The notes under the pieces were generated by a model. It was not told the DNA's origin. It did not search any database and saw only the letters and a program-made list of their open reading frames with translations. Below, piece by piece: positions 14,492 to 17,230 of a stretch of 17,230 bases of DNA (position 1 is the first letter of the stretch; each line of letters starts with the position of its first letter). This DNA is from CAZGXM01 sp964529795 (GTDB taxonomy: Bacteria; Bacillota; JADQBR01). Location: the NCBI GenBank assembly GCA_964529795.1, contig CAZGXM010000058.1, forward strand, positions 1 to 17,230, read 5' to 3'. The translations under genes were made by a program, and so were the position numbers.

Positions 14492-14995
14492 CTATGCCTC
14501 CGCTACAGTACCATCCGTCTTCTCTTCTGCTCTTATCTGAGCCAGCACCGAGCTTAGGTCATCGATTTCTTCATCTAAAAACAATGAGTTTAGGTCCAGC
14601 AGGATGATTAGCTGGTCTGCAATTTTCGCGATACCCTTGATGAATTTGCTTGTGCCGGACGTTATCCGCGGTGGGGGAGCTATATTATCAACAGAAAGGC
14701 GGAGAACTTCTTCCACCGCGTCAACAGTTAGCCCGATTAAAGCATCCCCGATTTCGGCAATGACAGTGCGGGTATCGCTGTCACGGCCCCCCCTCGGCAA
14801 ACCGAAACGATTTCTCAAGTCAATGACGGGAATGATTTCTTGCCGCAGCTTGACCACCCCCTCCAGCCAGTCAGGCGCTTGGGGTATGATAGCGGTTTTG
14901 GACGGCCTCACAATCTCTCTGACCTGCTCGATGCCCACTCCGAATTTTTCTTTCTTTAGCTTGAACACCACAATTTGCTCTTCTCTTATACCCAC
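14492..14995 (-). CDS. cheW: CheW-like chemotaxis coupling protein
   Basis: This 167-residue cytoplasmic adaptor links a chemoreceptor to the histidine kinase CheA. The protein is a single CheW domain: QIVVFKLKKEKFGVGIEQVREIVRP, then APDWLEGVVKLRQEIIPVIDLRNRFGLP, a TVDAVEEVLRLSVDNI segment, and FIKGIAKIADQLIILLDLNSLF. All are hallmark positions of the family. A short acidic tail (residues about 140-167) extends past the domain. GTG is the start because AAAGGAGGT lies seven bases upstream on the minus strand. It is directly followed by the chemoreceptor gene, so receptor and coupler are co-expressed. No cheA, cheY, cheB or cheR gene is present in the window, so the pair must plug into a kinase encoded elsewhere. 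Confidence 0.94.
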   Translation of the reverse strand: MGIREEQIVVFKLKKEKFGVGIEQVREIVRPSKTAIIPQAPDWLEGVVKLRQEIIPVIDLRNRFGLPRGGRDSDTRTVIAEIGDALIGLTVDAVEEVLRLSVDNIAPPPRITSGTSKFIKGIAKIADQLIILLDLNSLFLDEEIDDLSSVLAQIRAEEKTDGTVAEA

Positions 14996-15116
14996 GTATA
15001 ATACCTCCTTTCTTTTAAGATTTCAACCCTGGATCATTACCGGCAAGTTGCCAATGACCTTCGTTGAAGTATGTCCTCGATTTGTAGCCATTAACCTTTC
15101 CAGAATGTGATGCAAC

Positions 15117-15824
15117 CTACCTCTGGAAAGCTGCCAGCTGTTCCAAGAAGTTATCCCAGCCATAGACCAGTAGGTTAGAAATGTCCTGGTATGTTTTGAG
15201 CAAACAGTCCGGCCAGTTCTCTTTTTCACATACCCTGGCAGACTGCCCGGCACGTTTCCACTGCCCGCTATGACCGGCAGGCTGCCGGCCAGCCAGCACC
15301 AGGTCCACCAGCAAAGGGTCAAATTGGCTGGACCTGCCCTTCTGCAGCTCGCGCACCACTTCCCGCATTCCCTTTGCTTTTCGATAGGGACGATGCGATG
15401 TCATGGCGTCAATGGCATCGGCCACGGCAATCACCCTCGCTCCCAGCGGAGTTTCCGTCCCCCGACGTCCCAAGTAACCCCTCCTGTCCCACCGTTCGTG
15501 ATGGTATAGCACCAGGGGGACCACCGCCTGCAGGCAGCCGTACCCCGCCAGTATTCCCGCACCGTAGCCAGGATGTAACTTTACCTCCATCCATTCCTCT
15601 GCTGCCAGCTGTCCAGCCTTATTGATGATGGCCGGGCTAATCCGGGTTTTCCCCAGGTCATGCAGCAGCGCGCCAATGGCTATATTCTTTCTCTCCCCAG
15701 CTCCCAGCTGCATCCTGCAGGCAAGAACCAGCGAAATGTTAAACACACCCAGCGAATGCTTCCACAGCTCCACACTGTAGCTCCTTACCTTTTCCACCAG
15801 TTTTTCAATTACCCTCTCTTCCAT
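15117..15824 (-). CDS. Stand-alone HD-GYP-type phosphohydrolase, variant GYL motif
   Basis: This probable cytoplasmic cyclic-dinucleotide phosphodiesterase has 235 residues. Metal-binding features of the HD-GYP family are visible: His23, the HD pair His55-Asp56 in GALLHDLGKTRI, the following PAIINKAGQL, His84 in VKLHPGYGAGIL, His108-His109-Glu110, and Asp137 in VADAIDAM. The signature loop reads HHERWDRRGYLG, so the canonical DGxGYP is altered at Gly (Arg114) and Pro (Leu118). Activity on c-di-GMP is therefore likely but not certain. There is no receiver or other sensory domain. The C-terminal 55 residues are not recognised. The gene sits directly downstream of a c-di-GMP-I riboswitch and first in the operon with cheW and the chemoreceptor. 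AGAGGGGAAGA precedes the ATG. Confidence 0.82.
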   Translation of the reverse strand: MEERVIEKLVEKVRSYSVELWKHSLGVFNISLVLACRMQLGAGERKNIAIGALLHDLGKTRISPAIINKAGQLAAEEWMEVKLHPGYGAGILAGYGCLQAVVPLVLYHHERWDRRGYLGRRGTETPLGARVIAVADAIDAMTSHRPYRKAKGMREVVRELQKGRSSQFDPLLVDLVLAGRQPAGHSGQWKRAGQSARVCEKENWPDCLLKTYQDISNLLVYGWDNFLEQLAAFQR

Positions 15825-15853
15825 CTACCGTCTTCCCCTCTGCAAATATAAAT

Positions 15854-15901
15854 GGCAGCCAATGCAGGCTGCCGGAATTATCCTCATTTACCGGCAGCCT
15901 G
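15854..15901 (-). promoter_or_regulatory. Riboswitch expression platform: competing hairpins
   Basis: Three arms on the minus strand can pair in two exclusive ways. Arm A (plus 15891-15901) and arm B (15865-15875) form a perfect 11-bp stem with a 15-base loop. Seven bases of arm B (15867-15873) also pair perfectly with arm C (15854-15860) across a 6-base loop. The B-C hairpin is followed by ATTTATATTT, a weak U-rich tail, and by the HD-GYP ribosome site. Arm A is the 3' edge of the aptamer. Ligand binding would free arm B to form the B-C hairpin, which predicts an OFF switch by inference. Confidence 0.6.
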
Positions 15902-15972
15902 GCAATCATAGCTGTCGCCTTAGACCCTTGGCTTTGCGTCCCACCCTTTCGAGCGGTTTGCCCTTTTCAGCA
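15889..15972 (-). ncRNA. Cyclic-di-GMP-I (GEMM) riboswitch aptamer
   Basis: On the minus strand the leader reads, in consensus order: GGGCAAACC (15955-15963), a stem capped by the CGAAAG tetraloop (15946-15951), GTGGGACGCAAAGCC (15930-15944), GGGTCTAAGG (15918-15927), and CTATGATTGCC-AGG-CTGCC toward 15892. These are the nearly invariant segments of the GEMM-I aptamer, including the tetraloop that docks on its receptor and the junction that binds c-di-GMP. It lies about 65 bases upstream of the HD-GYP gene on the same strand, so it should control the HD-GYP-cheW-chemoreceptor transcript. No close alternative riboswitch class fits this pattern. Confidence 0.92.
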
Positions 15973-16043
15973 AACAGGTGTTTAGCTAATTTTCGCTGAC
16001 CAATGCCAGCGCTATTTCCGTTGCTTGTTATTTTGCGGTTATT

Positions 16044-16181
16044 GTGTCACAAGTCCCGCGAACTTCGTCTTATGAACAATTTCGACATGATTTTGATGTT
16101 GCTTCCGAAAAGTACGGGTTAACGGAAGCGATACGGGCTTTAAAGGTATTTTTGGAGAGGTCCCGTAGGCTATATTTGTAA
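16044..16181 (+). other. Possible small ORF or gene fragment, unknown function
   Basis: A frame of 45 codons from GTG 16044 to TAA 16181 encodes a strikingly protein-like C-terminal half (YEQFRHDFDVASEKYG, then LTEAIRALKVFLERSRR), charged and amphipathic with ordinary codon use. There is no ribosome site before the GTG, and the frame is open back to 15990, so it may be the 3' end of a truncated gene. The codons for SEKYG lie exactly in the left arm of the 19-bp inverted repeat. I do not recognise the family. Confidence 0.25.
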
Positions 16182-16307
16182 TTTTTGTGTTATTTTATGG
16201 CCTTTTTGTCAAAAATCAGCAGGAATTATATATTATCTGTCGAAGATTTGCCTAAAATGGCTTCTCGAGAGGCCTTTTGAGTTTCTTGAACCCGTACTTT
16301 TCGGAAG
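16102..16307. repeat. 206-bp element bounded by perfect 19-bp inverted repeats
   Basis: CTTCCGAAAAGTACGGGTT (16102-16120) recurs as its exact reverse complement at 16289-16307. The 168 bp between them are AT-rich and carry no full gene. Possible explanations are a MITE-like or decayed insertion element, an inverted partial duplication of the small ORF ending at 16181, or a long-range RNA hairpin. No flanking target-site duplication is evident. Confidence 0.6.
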
Positions 16308-16349
16308 GACTGGCGGTTTGATAAGATAATATGCGCGGGAAGTAAAAGA

Positions 16350-16392
16350 AAAGCCCGGTGGTTCGGAACCGGTTTCCGATTCACCGGGCTTT
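16350..16392. terminator. Strong GC-rich hairpin, better terminator for leftward transcription
   Basis: AAAGCCCGGTG (16350-16360) pairs perfectly with CACCGGGCTTT (16382-16392), and the loop contains a further CGGAA/TTCCG stem. On the minus strand the hairpin is followed by CTTTTCTTTT, a good U-rich tail, so it could stop leftward transcription. On the plus strand only TTT follows. It separates the leftward riboswitch operon from the rightward peptidase side. Confidence 0.6.
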
Positions 16393-16452
16393 AAAGCGTT
16401 ATACCAAAGGTTAAATGTACTATTGGTCCCAGTAACACGAGGAGGTGAATTT

Positions 16453-16554
16453 ATGGAAAAAATCATTCAGTGTATACATAAAATATCCCCAAAAGCTACT
16501 TGTACGAACACTTCTAACGATCGACATAGTAAAGTCACGCTAGGTAAATCCTAG
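16453..16554 (+). CDS. 33-residue ORF with strong ribosome site, unknown function
   Basis: ATG at 16453 follows CGAGGAGGTGA at an ideal spacing of 4 bases and opens a 33-codon frame beginning MEKIIQCIHKISPKATC and ending VTLGKS. The stop codon lies inside the 3' arm of a hairpin followed by an eight-T tract. A small basic protein, a leader peptide that governs attenuation of the downstream peptidase gene, or the remnant of a longer gene are all possible. There is no codon run typical of amino-acid attenuation. I do not recognise it. The ribosome site, not the sequence, is the evidence that it is translated. Confidence 0.45.
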   Translation: MEKIIQCIHKISPKATCTNTSNDRHSKVTLGKS

Positions 16555-16565
16555 TTATTTTTTTT
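16539..16565 (+). terminator. Intrinsic terminator or attenuator before the M16 peptidase
   Basis: GCTAGG-TAAAT-CCTAGT forms a 5-bp stem plus a closing wobble pair, followed by TATTTTTTTT. The stem is short and only moderately GC-rich, but the T tract is strong. It overlaps the stop codon of the 33-codon ORF and lies about 60 bases before the peptidase start, which is the arrangement of a simple attenuator. Confidence 0.5.
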
Positions 16566-16627
16566 CCTGACAGGATTTCTGTTATTTTTCGAGAATTTTT
16601 ATAAGTGTTTTGCAAAGGAGGTAGAGC

Positions 16628-17230
16628 ATGTATAAAAAAGAAAGACTGGCCAATGGTGTACGGGTGGTGACGGAAGAAATTCCTGCAGTGCACTCGGCAG
16701 CGGTTGGCATTTGGATAGGCTGCGGCTCCCGGGACGAGACTGAACAACAGCTGGGGCTGTCGCATTTTTTAGAACATTTATTTTTTAAAGGTACTAAAAA
16801 CAGGACGGCTAAAGAAATTGCCGAAGCATTGGATGCAGTGGGTGGACAGTTAAATGCATTTACCACCAAGGAATATACTTGCATCTATGCTAAAGTTTTA
16901 TCAGAACATTTAGGCTTGGCCATTGAAATTTTAAGCGACATGTTTTTTAACAGCCGCTTTGATGAAAAAGACTTGGCAAAGGAAAAGAAAGTGGTTTTGG
17001 AAGAAATCAAAATGTTTGAGGATTCACCTGATGAGCGGGTCCATGATTTATTTTCGGAAACGGTCTGGCCTGGTCATCCCTTGGGAAGACCGATACTTGG
17101 CTCCGCGACTTCCATTGCGCAGTTGAACAGGGAACAGGTATTAGAGTATTACCAAAGCCGCTATATACCGGGAAATATTGTTTTGGCGGTGGCGGGAAAT
17201 GTCAGTCATGATGAAACTGCCCGCCTCCTC
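16628..17230 (+). CDS. M16-family zinc peptidase, N-terminal part (runs off the window)
   Basis: This is the first 201 codons of an inverzincin metallopeptidase. The ATG follows AAAGGAGGT at a spacing of 6. The zinc motif HXXEH is His46-Phe-Leu-Glu49-His50 in LGLSHFLEHLFFKGT, and the distal glutamate ligand lies in VVLEEIKMFEDSPDE (Glu125/126). Further family features are GGQLNAFTTKEYT, HPLGRPILG and YIPGNIVLAVAGN. Members are about 420 residues, so roughly half is missing on the right. The closest context is B. subtilis MlpA (YmxG), encoded beside ylxY, and a ylxY-like gene lies about 5.3 kb upstream here. The two would be adjacent were it not for the carboxypeptidase and the reversed signalling cassette between them. 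Confidence 0.92.
   Translation, partial: MYKKERLANGVRVVTEEIPAVHSAAVGIWIGCGSRDETEQQLGLSHFLEHLFFKGTKNRTAKEIAEALDAVGGQLNAFTTKEYTCIYAKVLSEHLGLAIEILSDMFFNSRFDEKDLAKEKKVVLEEIKMFEDSPDERVHDLFSETVWPGHPLGRPILGSATSIAQLNREQVLEYYQSRYIPGNIVLAVAGNVSHDETARLL

Noticed and set aside
15270..15851. Several plus-strand frames opposite the HD-GYP gene
   Set aside because: They are antisense to a gene with clear catalytic motifs and show no motif or ribosome site of their own.
1..17230. CRISPR arrays, tRNA or rRNA genes, cobalamin riboswitch, intact insertion sequence
   Set aside because: I looked for regular spaced repeats, tRNA arm patterns, a B12-box leader before the mutase operon and transposase motifs, and saw none.

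Overview
The window looks like the chromosome of an anaerobic, spore-forming, Gram-positive bacterium of the Bacillota, most likely a Desulfotomaculum/Pelotomaculum-type member of the Peptococcaceae sensu lato. This rests on strong AGGAGG ribosome sites, TTG/GTG starts, a YlxY-like sporulation deacetylase near an M16 peptidase (the gene pair next to pnpA in Bacillus subtilis), and a fatty-acid oxidation operon of the kind found in syntrophs and sulfate reducers. The assignment is an inference; no rRNA or other marker is present.

Region 1 (1-9570) is a catabolic block: an acyl-CoA synthetase alone (260-1951), then an operon of thiolase, 3-hydroxyacyl-CoA dehydrogenase, two tandem acyl-CoA dehydrogenases, a CobA/CobO-type cobalamin adenosyltransferase, and the large and small subunits of a B12-dependent acyl-CoA mutase (2421-9473), closed by an intrinsic terminator. 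Automatic annotation would probably call the mutase methylmalonyl-CoA mutase. Its two substrate-selecting residues are Phe82 and Gln200, not Tyr and Arg, and the large subunit reads like isobutyryl-CoA mutase (IcmA). Together the genes spell an isobutyrate/butyrate route: activation, carbon-skeleton rearrangement to butyryl-CoA, dehydrogenation, 3-hydroxybutyryl-CoA oxidation and thiolysis, with cofactor supply built in. Crotonase, ETF and the mutase G-protein chaperone are not in the window. Both transcription units are preceded by near-identical -24/-12 (sigma-54) promoter candidates (99-115 and 2319-2335); the second has a palindromic candidate activator site about 110-140 bp upstream.

Region 2 (9790-12510) is a rightward envelope/sporulation cluster: a VanW-domain protein, a YlxY/PdaB-like polysaccharide deacetylase with altered catalytic motifs, and a D-Ala-D-Ala carboxypeptidase whose Shine-Dalgarno sequence can be sequestered in a hairpin.

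Region 3 (12765-15990, minus strand) is a signalling cassette: a cyclic-di-GMP-I (GEMM) riboswitch, a stand-alone HD-GYP-type phosphohydrolase, CheW and a methyl-accepting chemotaxis protein. The riboswitch has three mutually exclusive pairing arms before the HD-GYP gene, suggesting that c-di-GMP controls a gene for its own breakdown along with a chemoreceptor module.

Region 4 (15990-17230) is a mostly non-coding stretch with a perfect 19-bp inverted repeat enclosing 168 bp, a strong GC hairpin, a 33-codon ORF with an excellent ribosome site that ends in an intrinsic terminator, and then the start of an M16 zinc peptidase that runs off the window. No tRNA, rRNA, CRISPR array or intact transposase was seen.
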